Numbered from the stretch's first letter, positions 23,973 through 36,771 are shown. The stretch: 64,000 bases of DNA from Zygnema cylindricum (GCA_037447655.1 JBBHKE010001907.1:94460-158459); one strand, 5' to 3'. Notes: a model not told the origin generated them from the sequence alone. Made by a program: numbers and translations.

Positions 23973-24229
23973 GAGACACCTGTCTATTTTTAGTACCATA
24001 AACTCTACGGTATAGTACACCGCGAGTCGCTATTAGCGTTAATCACTCTAATGCGGCGCCCCGAGATTTTCACCCTAATTCTTAAATAGAATGATGAAAA
24101 TAACCCTAAAAACCAAACTAGAGCGGCTGATTTCCTTGAAAATCCCCAAATTCCTAATTAGCGTTAATCACACTAATTGTTATTTAGACACCTGTCTATT
24201 TTTAGTACCATAAACTCTACGGTATAGTA
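23973..24229 (+). repeat. Truncated MITE bounded by a 45-bp direct duplication
   Basis: A segment from AGACACCTGTCTATTTTTAG to ACTCTACGGTATAGTA occurs before (23973-24017) and after (24185-24229) a CACCG MITE end with a short interior (24018-24184). The second copy is followed by another MITE. Confidence 0.8.
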
Positions 24230-24771
24230 CACCGCCAATCGTTATTAGCGTTGTGTACGCTAATTCCGTCCCGCTTTTTTTTATTTTTTATTCTCCTTTA
24301 GTGTAGTTCATTCTATTTTTTTTCTTTATTCTATCTAGGGTTATTTGCAGTACGTTTTCTCTTAAATAGAGTGGTGCTGGTCAGTGTCAGACCGTACATA
24401 AATGTACCTTTTTTAAGTTAAAAAGTACAATAAATTAGTTTTAGTAACCGCGGATGCATGAGAATGTGCGTTCTAACAAGGAAAAAAAACTAGATCGTAA
24501 AAAATACCGTTCGCAAGTATTCGTCCGACAGCCGCGTTTCGACTGTGTGAATGTACGATTTGTGTATGATTTGATAGAGTTTGTACGGAGACCTATATTA
24601 GTGTAAGCATGTTTGGGACCGACATTTCTTTTTTCAAAGATCCAAATTACCATAGTCAAACAAATAGAATGAATGATTTTTTCCAAAATTCTCAAATTCT
24701 TAAATAGCGTACACCACAGTAATTATTTTTATACGCTAAAAAAACTTACACGCTAATAACGATTGGCGGTG
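24230..24771 (+). mobile_element. Long MITE (542 bp)
   Basis: Ends CACCGCCAATCGTTATTAGC and its exact complement, with TA on the left and a mutated flank on the right. The interior contains the GGTCAGTGTCAGACCGTACA block shared with 25010-25060 and, inverted, with 25630-25690. Confidence 0.88.
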
Positions 24772-24852
24772 GTTCGTGGATTTTTGTTCAACCGGAGGTT
24801 TCCTGCCCGCATCGACTTGCCGATATTCTGTGTTGCCAATGCATTGATAGTA

Positions 24853-25350
24853 CACCGCGCATCGTTATTAGTGTCAACAACTCTAATTTGGGTTCTTAAA
24901 ATTTTGTTTTTTTTCCCCAAATAGGATACATGATTTTAAAAATTTTTTTTACGTTAATTAAGGTACCGTACAAAATAGGGTAAAGAACGAAAGTACACTA
25001 ATATCTAAACAGTGTGGTGTACGGTCGATGTCAGAACGTACATAAATGTACCTTTTCAAGTGAAAATTTTACAAAAAATGAATTAAATCAGACGCGAACG
25101 CATGGGAACGTGCGATAAAAAAGTGGGATTGGTCTGACACGTAAATTAGTCTGACATGAACGGATATTTAAATTTAACAACGGTGTACGATTTTTTATAT
25201 CTTGTTTGGATACATATAATAATGTATATAATCGTACAGAAAATTCCCATTTTTGCTGTTCCAAATTAGCATTAACGCCGAAATTATAATACACCTTTTT
25301 TTTATTAAATTTCAAATTCTTAATTAGCATCAATTACGGTAAATTTACTT
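24853..25350 (+). mobile_element. Long MITE, left end and interior
   Basis: TA then CACCGCGCATCGTTATTAGTG, followed by the family interior (TACGGTCGATGTCAGAACGT near 25020). No clear right terminus. Confidence 0.65.
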
Positions 25351-25428
25351 CCACACTATTTAAACCTTGACACTAGCGTCTTCAATTTTGAGGGCCACAC
25401 TAAATACAACCTCAAATTGACCAACCAG

Positions 25429-25470
25429 GCAGTGTGGGACGATAAAAAAAATAAAATACCACACTGCCAA
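25429..25470. other. Perfect 10-bp hairpin, GGCAGTGTGG / CCACACTGCC
   Basis: The stem arms flank a loop of about 20 bases rich in A. No T-run or gene context suggests a terminator. Confidence 0.7.
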
Positions 25471-25509
25471 AAAAATTACCAAAACCTACGGACCAACCCC
25501 GTTGGCGTT

Positions 25510-25795
25510 CACAAAGTCGAAACGCGGCAGTCAGACGAATGTGTGTGAACGGGATTTTTTACGACATGGTTTTTTTCCCTTTTTAGAACGCAAATTCTCA
25601 TGCGTCCGCGGTTACTAAAACTAATTTATTGTACTTTTTAACTTAAAAAAGGTACATTTAAGTACGGTCTGACACTGACCGAACACCACTCTATTTAAGA
25701 GACAACGTACTTTCATTTTTTACGGTACTTGGAGAATAACCCTATTTAGAGTAATGAAAAATATAGAGTAAACTACGCTATTTGAGAATTTTCCC
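25510..25795 (-). mobile_element. Inverted fragment of a long MITE
   Basis: Reverse complement of about 24340-24570, including the GTCGAAACGCGGC, TTCTCATG and CGGTTACTAAAACTAATTTA blocks. Confidence 0.75.
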
Positions 25796-28182
25796 GGTTT
25801 TTTTTTTTTCCCGGTTTTTTTTCCCACGGAATGTCATCCTACGCCGTGTCATTTCGCTAAAAAATTCCGTCCGGCGGCGTGCGCTGTACTTCGATCTTAC
25901 GTCAGATTCGGACGTTCGTACAGGAGTGTGCACGACGCACACACATACAGTATGCCTACGTTGCGAGAGTTTTGTGCAAAGTTTTGTGCGCCTACCAAAG
26001 GCCTACCATAAAAAAGCCTACTTTTCAACTATGGCCCGGCCCCCCAAATTTGGCAACAGAATCCGTTCCGGATCCGACGCGGGCGGTCGGTTAACGGTCG
26101 GTCACGGTTTCGGTTGACCGTTTGCGACCTCTGGGACAGATATACCGTAGAAGCGTCAATTTTAACTGACCGCGATTTCTTGGCATTGAGTATTTTGGCT
26201 CGCGCTCGTTTCGACGTCGAAAATGCCAATTTGGATTGGACTCCCGACAAGTCTGTTATTGTCGTTTGGCACTATCTAACGACAAATTTGTTTTGGACCG
26301 GAACACGGAAAGGCAGCACATATCTACCTGGATGTGACGAAAAGTGAAAATTATGCGCCTACTAGACGACGAATATGCGGGGGGACGTCGCTTGATTTTC
26401 CGCGTGGTCCAGAATCCAAGTACGTGGCTACGTACGGCTCATTTGTCACCCCCCAATTCCGGTCATTTGCTTTTAGAGGCAACTAAACGACGCGTCTTGT
26501 CTTTGTAGTTTGTTTACGCGACAAAATGATTTCGGCCCATATTGTTATCTCCCCAAATTAGAAGTACAGTGTTGCCGATGAACGTTTTTTGTCACTATCT
26601 ACAATATCAGGTAGTCGGATCGCTCGGCAATCAGTCATATTGATAATCGGACGTACCGCGTTGGCTCACACCGGAGCAACATTACGGATTTCCATGTTTG
26701 CGGCACTCTCTCCATCCATGTGCAGATCCTGGATTATTTTTGCCTCCCCGAGTTCCATGTCCCGGGGAAATTTTCTATCCAAGTGAAATTTCAAATTCGA
26801 GGTGGCATCTTTGTGAGGCTGTAATTTTTTTTTTTTCTAGTCAATTTAGGGGAAAATGTCCGTACATGGACGCGGCAGCTTTTGCAGTTATAACGTAAAG
26901 TTCTAAATTTAGACTCACCGGTTAACACGTGGCAGCATTTTACAAAACTCTTGAGTCTTGTATCATTTTACAATATCCAAGTGATTACTTGGACAGTTGG
27001 CCCAGTTGGTCTCATGAGAGCCACTTCAAGACAAAATGCTCGTTAACAAGGCAAACGACAAAACTCGTTTCGCTTCCATCCAAGAGTTCGAATTGCTTGG
27101 AAAAAAATCCCCTACGAGCAAACCCCTAATAGGTGAAGCTTTACTGAATTACTGCACATGTAGCCTCCCGCTTCGCCGCTATGATTGTTTGTCGGCTTTT
27201 TGGAGTGACGAGCATTCACATCTTTTACATTTCAGTTGTCTTTTGTTTGTTTCTTCATTCTCGAGAAATTTCTAACAGTTTTTAGCTTGAATAACGTTCA
27301 CAAGATTCACATTCCTAGCAAAACGTCGTACTATGTTTCAAGGTACGCACTGCATGCTTTTATTTTCCCGTCCGTACATGGAATGCTGAGTTCCTTTCTT
27401 CATCGTACGTCTTTCAATGCCAGCTTCTACTGTGACTGAATTGTAAAACCTTTAGTAGGCGAGTCGCTTACTAATTAGGGTTAGCACACCAGTTAGACCA
27501 TCTTTATCTTTTATTGTTTGTGTCACTTTTGTCGAAAAGTGTCGTACAATGCCTGGCTGAATGGAGGTGAACATAAATGTCTGAAGAGCTTGGAGCAGCT
27601 GAATCGTCTGCTCAGAAAGGTTTTCCTTATGTTTCTTTTTCACAGTTTCGTAAAGCTAATATATTATAAGCTGGAGAGAGCTGCAAAAAAAGTTTGAAGT
27701 TTAACACCTGATTGGAAAAAATGATTAGAAAACTAAAATACCAACTAGAAGAGTTTGCAATTGTGTCTGCTACAGGATCAAGCTGAGCCATAAATCTGTT
27801 TCAGAGAACAAAAGTACGTATTTTACCTCAAGTACACTCACAAAAGGAGTAAAATAGGCGTTTAGTGCGATAAGACTGTCAGGGGACCGCGTCTGTTTTA
27901 CTCCTTTTATTCATACAACACAGCGAAAAACCACACTTTTGTTCTATGCTCTGTTTAACAGTAAACTGAACATTTTGGATATGTATTCTGTTTCTAAAGT
28001 AATATAGTTTATGTCAAATGAACAGCATCTAACTGACTATTCTTAATTTTATTAGAACTTGCATGTGGCACCTATAGCACTTTTACCATATTCTTTTGTT
28101 TGATCAATATCAAACAAGTAGTTCCTAAAATTCTTAAATTAAACTTCTTTAACTGTCTTAAATGGAATTTCTTTTTTACAGC
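25796..28182. other. Non-coding stretch upstream of the GT92 gene
   Basis: Short open frames only. A 76-bp repeat at 26035-26110 is shared with 12605-12680. A 13-bp perfect inverted repeat AAAAGGAGTAAAA / TTTTACTCCTTTT lies at 27842-27854 and 27896-27908. The promoter and any 5' non-coding exon of the GT92 gene should lie here but were not pinned down. Confidence 0.45.
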
Positions 28183-28228
28183 GGTGTTTGGTATTTTTGC
28201 GAGGAGAAGGCGTAAAAATTCACAGCAA

Positions 28229-31200
28229 ATGAGGACAAACACGGGAGTCCCCAGTCAGCCATCCAGGTCGTGGCCAGTACCGCCTCTGAAAACACCAAAA
28301 TCTAGCCGGTTTTCTCGCGTTTTACGTCCTTGGAACATGGTTTTGTCAAGAGATTGTTTCATGTTTGTGTTTCAGTTCGGGATTGCCTTTCTAATTTTTC
28401 AATTCCTAAGAACTGGGCAGTACATGGAATCTGAGACATCTTCTCGGATAAACCAGGAAAGTCTGGACGAATGGGATAGGACTGGAAATTCTGCTATGCT
28501 TGAGAGCCTATCAAGCAGCAGCAACTTAAAGCTGGGTAGGTTGCTGTACTCACTACAATATACAATATACATTCATTCAAGTTCCATTTTCTCAAATTAG
28601 TAATGCTGGTTGAAGTTTCAGCTCAAATCTAGTATGGTTAATTTTTGAGCATAGACTGCAAAAATTACATGTTTGGAAGAAAGGACATAACTTGATGATT
28701 TAATTTTCCATTTTAGTAGTATATAGATTATTAGAACTTGCAGTTAAGTTTCTTTTTGTTATAGGTAATCTGTATAATATGCTAAGAAATTCTCACTCAA
28801 TATTGTATTTAAATGTTCACAGTCAGAACCATTAATGTAAAACTGTAATATACTGGTTTCCTTCAGAGATTTCTGAAATAGCGTTGATACATCAGTTAAT
28901 GTTTGCATTGACTAAAGCTTGTAGTAATGATTGATGTTCTGATAATAACTGATGTGCTTGTGTAGTTTATTAATAAAGTTGTCGAGTTGAGAAATGCTTG
29001 ATGAAACTGGTAGAGCTCAATGAAAACTAGTATTCTTTTTATGCTGTAAAATTTATGTATTGCTTCTTGTCAGCAATGTTGTTTTTGGAATAACGTTGAA
29101 TGAAGCTACTTTGCATACTACTTGAATTTCCTTAAATGTAAGCTAAATCTATGTACACAAAATGATGACTTTTTGAAAACAATTCTATTTTAACTGTTGA
29201 AGTAAACTTGACAGTCAGCTGAACCATGTTATCCTTATCCCTTAGTTAAATCCATCTCTCAAGGCTTTAACTCTGGACGGTGTAAATTCTATGGGCCGTT
29301 TTTCTTAGGTGTACACATAAACTAATATGGATGCAAATCTTTGTGGGTTGGACGTCTCCAACTAGGCCGTGTTTTAGTGTTTTAATGTGAATCATAGTTT
29401 TTCTAATTCATCCTATTGGTAGGTCCAGGCTAATGACTGTGGATGTTGCACCAATACACGTGTCTGTAATGGCTTGACATCCTTTTTGGATATTTTTTTG
29501 ATTCGATTTTGTCTCCTCAGTCCCTCCACTCCAACAGCTTTGGCTTAATGCATTACTGTACGCTGAGTTTGCAGGAGCTGATGTGGCGGGAGCAAACATA
29601 GATCACAACGGATCAACGGCAAATCCATGCCTCACAGAACGCCCCTTACTCCTACGAGCTTTGCACGAAAAGGTGCCTGTCCCCTTCTCGGGGGTCGGCA
29701 TTCATAGTTTCATCCTTCGAAGTTCATATCGCGTCAACAACCGACACTTTGTTGCAATCGGATTGTCAGCTCTCTCATTGCACAGTTTGAAGACGGTAGG
29801 AAAGTCTGGACTTTAATCTTTTTCAAGTTCTGCGTAATTGACCATAAACTGTTTTGTTAAGATAGAGGCGACTGTGCAACCAAGTTCCAAATTATTGAAG
29901 CTTATTTATTAACAAGCGCATAGGCTGTTCCTCGAACGTCTGAGATTGATTGCAGGGAGTTCACTGTGAATGGCAAGCCTCTAATCAAAAGCGAGTCGAG
30001 GGCAGACAATTTATTGTGTGGCCTGGAGAACATCATGATTTGATGTATGAATCTGCTATATACCATTGCGAGCTTGAGGAGGGGACAAACCCGGTATTGG
30101 AGGATCTCTTGTTATGACTATTGGTGAGTATTTGGCTGCTGTTGAACAACAAAGCTTGAATAGGATATGGAATGGAAGTTTTCAATCTGCTGAATTTTTG
30201 GTTTTTCAGTCGTCGCTGCATGTATGGAGTAATCCCGCATCTTGAAGGACTGCAAGTTTTCCTTTTCTGGAAGACGCTCATCATCTTATATGCAAGGAAG
30301 ACTGTCTATGGTTATATCCTCTTTTTTTTTCAAACACATTGAAACCTCAGATAGTGTCAAATTACGATGTTTTCGGGGATAACTTTATGTTGTTTCTGTA
30401 CATGCCTCTCTTTAATTGCTGAGTAAGACCACCCTTGTTGGGTTTGAGAGGGGGAGGTCAGATGAGGAGTTGACTGTTGTTTATACGGAGGAGACTGGGC
30501 GAACGCAATTAGAGCCATCTGCGCCTTTCAAGTACAACCTTGCATTCTGTTCCTTCCCTGTTTATCGAGATGCAGTTCCCCAACGGTTGTCTGAATGGTT
30601 GCAGGTAACAACCATTCTCTTGGGGTCATTATATCTTGAAGAAAAACACCTTGTCCGAACAACCTTCTAAACCTCCTCCATTTTCAATAATTGTGTGGCG
30701 GTGGTGAGGAAGAGTTACATATTATCGTTGATACTGAAAGTGAGCTGCACACTTAAGGCGAAGAGAGAAATCTGCTGAGTGTAGCCAGGTGCTTTACTTC
30801 TATTTGAAAAGGTCATATTATATGAAGTTAAGTACATAATGAATCGTGCAATGGTATATTTTTGTACGAGGTATTATACAGAAGTCCAGCGCCTACAAAA
30901 TGATGGATAAATTAGCATTCTCTTCCTTGGCTAATGAAAAGTTTAGTTGACTTTTTGTTTACTGTATGGTCATAAAGTAAACTTAGTATTGATCCCGATT
31001 TGAATTGACGGACGGCCTTATATGCCTGGATTATTGTTTATTTACCCGGTAGAAAATATGTTGTTACAGAACTATTTAATCCATGATCTTGGCCTCCTAC
31101 AAATCCTCTGACCTCACTTCATATGAAAAATCGTACATTTTATATTTTTTTCTGTGCGGTTGAAAAATACGTACACTGTCTCATACTCTTTTACTTCTTA

Positions 31201-32739
31201 ACATAGGTTTACTTGTTAAATGTTTTCCTGTAGAAGGGGGGATTCAACAGATCCTCAGCTTGATCGCCTTCTTAGGATAGTGGTTGTTCCAAAACTATGG
31301 AGTTACAAAACTTGACATCAGTCAGGTTATGGTGGGAGATTTATGCAGTACGCTTATCGCTATGTGGGTGTCGACTATTTTGTGCTCCATGATGGGGGGC
31401 CCATTGATGAGTCATTTATGGAGGTGAGAAAAAGGAGCACGATCTATCTTGAAATATGGTAGTTTAAGGGTTATATGGTAGGAGACGCAATTTGTTTTAG
31501 AGTGTTGGTAGGCGCTTGATGTTGACAAATTTGATGACTTTGATGGAGGTGTTTTTGAAGTTGAGGTTTGTATCCTTATCTGTAGTCTTTTCAATGTCTC
31601 TAACATGTTCAGTTCCATGCTTCCTTATCAACCATTTACCAGAAGGGCAAGGATATGAAGGCTCTTCCTATTTGTGAAGGCATGTAGAGGAATTCTGAGT
31701 GAATAAGATACGAATACTGATGAAGGGTACCTAAATACATCAACAGACTCGGAGGAATTAGAACTGTGTCTGCAAGAAATATATGGATGTCCTATAAGTC
31801 AATCTAAGTTTGGATAAATTGCATAACTTATTTCAGCCATGCCTGGGCATTTTCATTCACTTCCTAGGTTAGCTTCCTTGATGTCACTTAACAAGATAAT
31901 GCCCAGGGGTTAATCAAATCTATGTTTGATGTCAGCACTAATAATTCTTATCATGTTTCCTTCCTGGCGTTGATATACTTTCAGGCTCTTAATCCATACT
32001 TAGAGTCTGGCTTGATGGAGATTATAGATGTTCGAGCTCAGTACCAATATGAATCCAAGCACAATGTTTTGACGCTAAATGACTGTCTCTATCGAATGCG
32101 ATGGTTGGCGAACTGGGCTCTTTTTGTTGACTTCGACGAATATCTTTATGCTGAACCGCCTCAAACTGTCCTTGGCATTCTAAAAGAGCATTCTGAAGCA
32201 CCATACATGACATTTGGAAGCCTCTGGTGGTCAGTGACAATGTGCAGGTGGGCCTGGTGGTTTATTGTAGGAGCAGTGATTTGTAATGGGATGCATTTGC
32301 ATTTAGATTTGCTTTGAGTTCTTCATCTTGAGTAGGATTTTTCATCCCGTGGCTTTGAGAAAAGTAATCCTTGTTAACCAGTATAGAGTCGAATCATCGA
32401 GGGAAAAACATATTATTGTACAAATTTCAATTCCTTAGTTACTGAAAACGAATGAATGCCCTTGTCGTATGCGTCAGTGTTGGCTTGAACCATACTGTGG
32501 TAGAGGTTTAGTTCACGAGTCTATTATGTCAATCATAACAACATCCACCCATATTAACCATTCGCAGAAATAACAGTGGTCAATCACAGGCTACCATAGT
32601 ATTCACACTCTCATTCCCACACGCAAGGCATTATTCCATAAACCTAAGATCCTTCTTTGTGTTTTCTTGTTACATCATACTTTTCCCCTAATAGTGTTTA
32701 ATTTTAATAAAATTGATTATCATAATATTATTGAAGTTA

Positions 32740-32829
<90 letters not shown>

Positions 32830-35632
32830 ATTATGACAATCGATATTATCATGTGAATTTACATATTGTCAATTGAAAATCATTAAGCTATAATTCATTC
32901 ACAGGGCAGGTCACGGAAAGGCATGCATACTTACATGTTCATTATTCATACACTATTGATGGTCAACATATATAGTCACTTGTACACAGAAGGCTTTTAT
33001 GTTTATATCAAGCACAGGCAAGCAGTAGGATGAGATTTTATACTTAAGACGCACATGGATTTGGAATTAATGTAAGTCATTTAGTCTACGAAGTAGAAAA
33101 AAAACATAATAACTTTGACAGCCTATTTTAGTCTGTGGCTGTTGTCGTGAGATCAGTTAACTAATGCGCTTACTTCAAACGTTTTGATTTGGGGTTGCCT
33201 TTCCTATCATTTTGACATTTTTTCACCAGAAGTTCTGAAGGGAAGAGTTTATGGCCTGTGGAAAGAATGACATTCCATTGGCCTGGCGTTTATTGTGTTC
33301 TCGAACGTGCATATCCAAAAGAAAAGTGTCTCAATTATCATGGACACCGGAAGTTTTTGGTAACTCCTCGAAAAGTGTGGGTCTTGGAGGTCCATCGGCC
33401 CATCGATCCCATTGAAGGAGGAGTGGATTTAAACACAACCATGATTCGAAGCAATCACTTTCAGGTAGTCTACAAACTGTTTATTGTCATTATGGAGAAT
33501 TGTTTTCTATTTTTCTACTGGGGAAAGGGAGAACATGTTTTGCACTTTTTCTTTGTTTGGTTCCCGTTCATGTTATTCATCTCCTCGGATGCTACAAAAG
33601 CAAACTATAGCGGAAAACTGCTGCAGGGGTTTTCACATCAGTCTCAAGAGATTTACAGGAAATCACTTTCAACAAGCCCCAAATCTTCTTTCTGGATCCA
33701 CGTTATGACCCTCTCCACTCTTACGTTGTATCTTGACTATGGGGATGCTTGTGTTAAAAACAATTTGTTCTTTCAACCCCAAACTGAACAGGACATTGCC
33801 CATTGCTATTTGTGTTAATAACACTAATTCAGTCGTGACTTTTTTTGGCTGAAAATCATAGAGAGTGTTAATAACACTACACTATTTAAGGAGCCGTCTT
33901 AAATTGGCCTCGTCATTCTACCCTAAATTAGTATTGCTGATCCTAATTTTGCTTCAATACTAATAGTTCTTTCACAATAATAGCGATAGGCAGTGTAGCA
34001 ACAAATTGCCTTCTGCCACTTGTCACTGCCCACTTCTCTACCTGGTTACCTTCTGCTTTCCTTGTTTGTGTCCTACTTCCCTTTCTTGAATCGAATTGTC
34101 GTTACATCTGAGTCACAATTTCGCTGTTCCCTATGTAGTTATGAAGACCATCATTATGCATGCTGTTGTATGTCTTGCTTAAATATTTCAGGATTTTGTT
34201 TAACTGTTATTAAGTTTATTCTACTTCGATGAGTTAAAGAGAATGTGTAATGTTATTGTGTTCTACTTACACAGTTTAAAAGCTTACTGTATTGAGAAAG
34301 AGAAAGTGTAACGTTATTTTACACAATTTAGCTGTAAAAAAGCTTTTTGTATTTTACTAAAGAGAAAGAGAAAGTCTGACTAGTACTCTGCCCGGTTTGG
34401 TTCAGTTTCATTTTGGGCCGAACCGGACCAAACGGTTTTAAACCGGGTTTGGAAATCCCAAACTAAACTAAACCATCGGATTCCGCCAAACCCAACCGCC
34501 AAATTGCTAAACCGTTCATAAATCCGAAATGTATTTCTAAGGGCCTAGCTCCACTGGCTCATAAAACGCCAGTTTTGGGTAAGAAAACACACATTTGGGC
34601 GATGACCCTTTTGGTGTGTCAATTTCAGGACTCGGATCATTATTTTGGCCATGTGCGATTCGCCATGTGGCCATAACAAACAAAAGGAAACAAAAATATG
34701 TGAAAAAATCTTTGTTTCCAGCTGTTTATCACATATTTTTTTTTGGAATCAACTCTCAAATTGGAGAAGCAGTTTCTGACCGCGAAAAAAGTTTTAGGAA
34801 CATCGCGCACAATTTCAGTGTATCTTTTTTTTTTGTTCTTCTTTGGGTTTTTTTAGGGTTTTTAGGGTTTTTAAGGGTTTACAAAAATCACAAGCGGAAA
34901 GGTAGTCTGCCAGATTTCCCGCAGTTGTGCCAATCATTGACCTTTTTAGGTCTATTTTTGCTGGTCATTGCTTTTTTGGAAAAAAGCGCATTGGACGACC
35001 CGAAATAGGCCAATAGGAATAGGAACTAACAATTTGTACCATGATCTTACTTTTTTGTAGACCTCTTGTTTTTTGTATATTTTGTATGGTAAATTTATTA
35101 CCTGTATGTGTACATTTGACTGTACATTCGTACAACGGTTCAAATCGGGGTTTCCCTGATGGAACCAAATCGAACGGTTTTTAAGATGACTGGAACCGCC
35201 GTAACTGTATTAAATCGGGTTCAAAAAAGACAAAACTAAATCGGCAAAAAAACGGTTTGGTGCGATTCGGTTTACTTTCACCCCAAACCGGGCCGAGTCC
35301 TGTAACATTATTGTGTTCTACTTAACACAGTTTAATTGTAACTAAGCTCATTGTACTTACAATAAGAGAAAGAGAGCGTAACATTATTTTACACAATTTA
35401 ACTGTACTTAAAGCTTATTGTACTTACATGAGAGAAAGAGAAAGTGTAACGTTATTGTGTTCTTTGATTTGTCCAGGGACTGCTTAGACCGTCTATTCGC
35501 ACCTGCTCAGAAACGGTCAAACAGGACCAGGAACTTGATGACTGGTGGGTGGAGTCCCTTAACTTCGCCGAGGCAGTCAGAAGAGCAAGAGAAACAGGTC
35601 CACCTTGGAAGAAACTCTCAATACGGTCGTGA
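28229..35632 (+). CDS. Multi-exon glycosyltransferase family 92 (DUF23) protein
   Basis: Probable Golgi type II membrane glycosyltransferase; the GT92 family includes galactan galactosyltransferases, but substrate here is unknown. Exons I can support: 28229-28535 (basic N-terminus, then a membrane segment F-M-F-V-F-Q-F-G-I-A-F-L-I-F), 29521-29795, 29956-30093 or 30123, about 30428-30604, 31322-31423, 31512-31565, 31985-32247, 33230-33464 and 35477-35632 (stop TGA). Family features: W-L-Q then Y-F-V-L-H-D-G-G, N-D-C-L-Y-R-M-R-W, the metal-binding-like D-F-D-E-Y, and H-R-K-F-L-V-T-P-R-K-V followed by V-H-R-P. Joined exons give about 570 residues, normal for plant GT92. Exon 1 is preceded by a strong acceptor (TTTTTTACAG at 28182), and the frame is open up to it, so an upstream exon is likely. 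The join between exons 3 and 4 is unresolved (see findings). Confidence 0.8.
32744..32824. repeat. (AT)n microsatellite in a GT92 intron
   Basis: About 40 uninterrupted AT units in the 982-bp intron between the D-F-D-E-Y exon and the following exon. Confidence 0.97.
33815..33995. mobile_element. MITE-like remnant in the last GT92 intron
   Basis: GTTAATAACACTA, CACTATTTAAGGAG and AATAATAGCGATAGGCAGTG echo the MITE interior and right terminus. Ends are decayed. Confidence 0.45.
34225..35470 (+). repeat. About 80-bp tandem repeat, interrupted by a 922-bp insertion
   Basis: Units of the form TAACGTTATTGTGTTCTACT..CAGTTTAACTGTA..AAGCTTATTGTA..GAGAAAGAGAAAGTG occur at 34225-34380 (two) and 35303-35470 (two), all in the last intron of the GT92 gene. 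The last unit runs to the final exon's acceptor region. Confidence 0.8.
34381..35302. mobile_element. 922-bp inverted-repeat element in the GT92 intron
   Basis: Ends TAGTACTCTGCCCGGTTTGG and, inverted, CAGGACTCGGCCCGGTTTGG, followed by further matching GGTTT/AAACC blocks. hAT-like termini, but no clear 8-bp duplication. It contains several TTTAGGG-like units near 34845-34878, an imperfect plant-telomere motif. A 137-codon frame (34595-35008) has no recognised domain. Confidence 0.7.
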
Positions 35633-36550
35633 GGGTTTTTGACAGGTTGGAAAATAACATGGACGTATCTTACGGACGTTTTCGTAAGATTGTGATCCGT
35701 AGAAAAGTATTCTCTGTCACTGTCACTGTCAACTGTGTATCTATGTGTGTTAGTTCGGTTTTTCTCTTTTTGCACACAAGGCCAGCTCAAGAATTTTGCT
35801 CGATTATAGATGGAGGAGATGTAGGTATCCTATAGGTGTGATTGTAAATTAGGGGCTCCACAAGGGACGTATTTTCCTTGGAGAAGTTTTTTTATTTGTC
35901 CATAAAGGCTGCTCAATTTTAGCTGTGCCTACTCATTTTGGAGTTTAGTCAATGAGGATCATTATATTATGCAGTTATTGTTGTCTTTGGCTCACACAAG
36001 AATATGTAGAAAGTCGTAACATATGGAGGAACAGATTGGATGACGTCAGCGTAGACAAGTGGAAGGGAAAGTAATTGTCACAGGAGCAGTGTTTGTTTCA
36101 AAGTTAGAATGAAAATCTAATGGAATGCTTACTATTGCGTATTGAATCAAGAGCGTTGATTTTTGGATTTTGTTTTGCACACGGGGAGAGGTTTTATTTA
36201 TTCATCTGCTTGTACCTTTCGGTACGTATTGACGAGATATCCTCCTCAGAATTAATGTCACACCTTTTTTTCTGTAAATGTGGTTTTTGGCCTGCACATG
36301 GTCTGTCCTTCCAAACAAAGTTTTGAAGCATCGGGAACATCTAACCAGATAACATGTCCATTTTTGCCCTTCCTGTCCTCTTCGTCGTTTTGCACACAAT
36401 AGTACACGGAATCCTTGTCACTTCAACCGCCAATCATCAGGTAGCCATAAAGCTATCGGCTTTGGGTGGGATAGGTTCCATTTGGAGGTCAAATTAGTCC
36501 TAGGGTGCACGCAAGAAAACAAAACACTGGGCAACCAAGAGCAATCAACA
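35633..36550. other. GT92 3' flank, no recognised gene
   Basis: Probably includes the 3' untranslated region. Only short frames. No element boundaries seen until 36554. Confidence 0.4.
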
Positions 36551-36553
36551 GCA

Positions 36554-36771
36554 TACCGTGTATCACTATTAGCGTTAATAATTATTTCGCCACTTAAAAC
36601 ATCTTTTCTCCATACACACTTGTCCAATATTCAAATGGAGGCCGCCAATCGGAAAGTAAGTATCATGGCTTTCAATCGCAACCGTTTAGATCCATAATCC
36701 GATAAGCGTATGCGGAGAAAAGATGTTCGAAGTGGCAAAAAAAACATTAACGCTAATAGCGATACATGGTT
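36554..36771. mobile_element. Short palindromic MITE, second copy
   Basis: Same arrangement as 16189-16404: decayed CACCG end, ATTAGCGTTAAT, GCCACTTAAAACATCTTTTC, a GATTGCGG-type middle, then the complements. Roughly 218 bp. Confidence 0.8.

Noticed and set aside
32022-32240. Minus-strand open frame over the GT92 catalytic exon
   Set aside because: Shadow of the plus-strand exon, which carries the family motifs.
34838-34878. Interstitial telomere array
   Set aside because: Only three or four imperfect TTTAGGG-like units with variable T runs; too few and too irregular.
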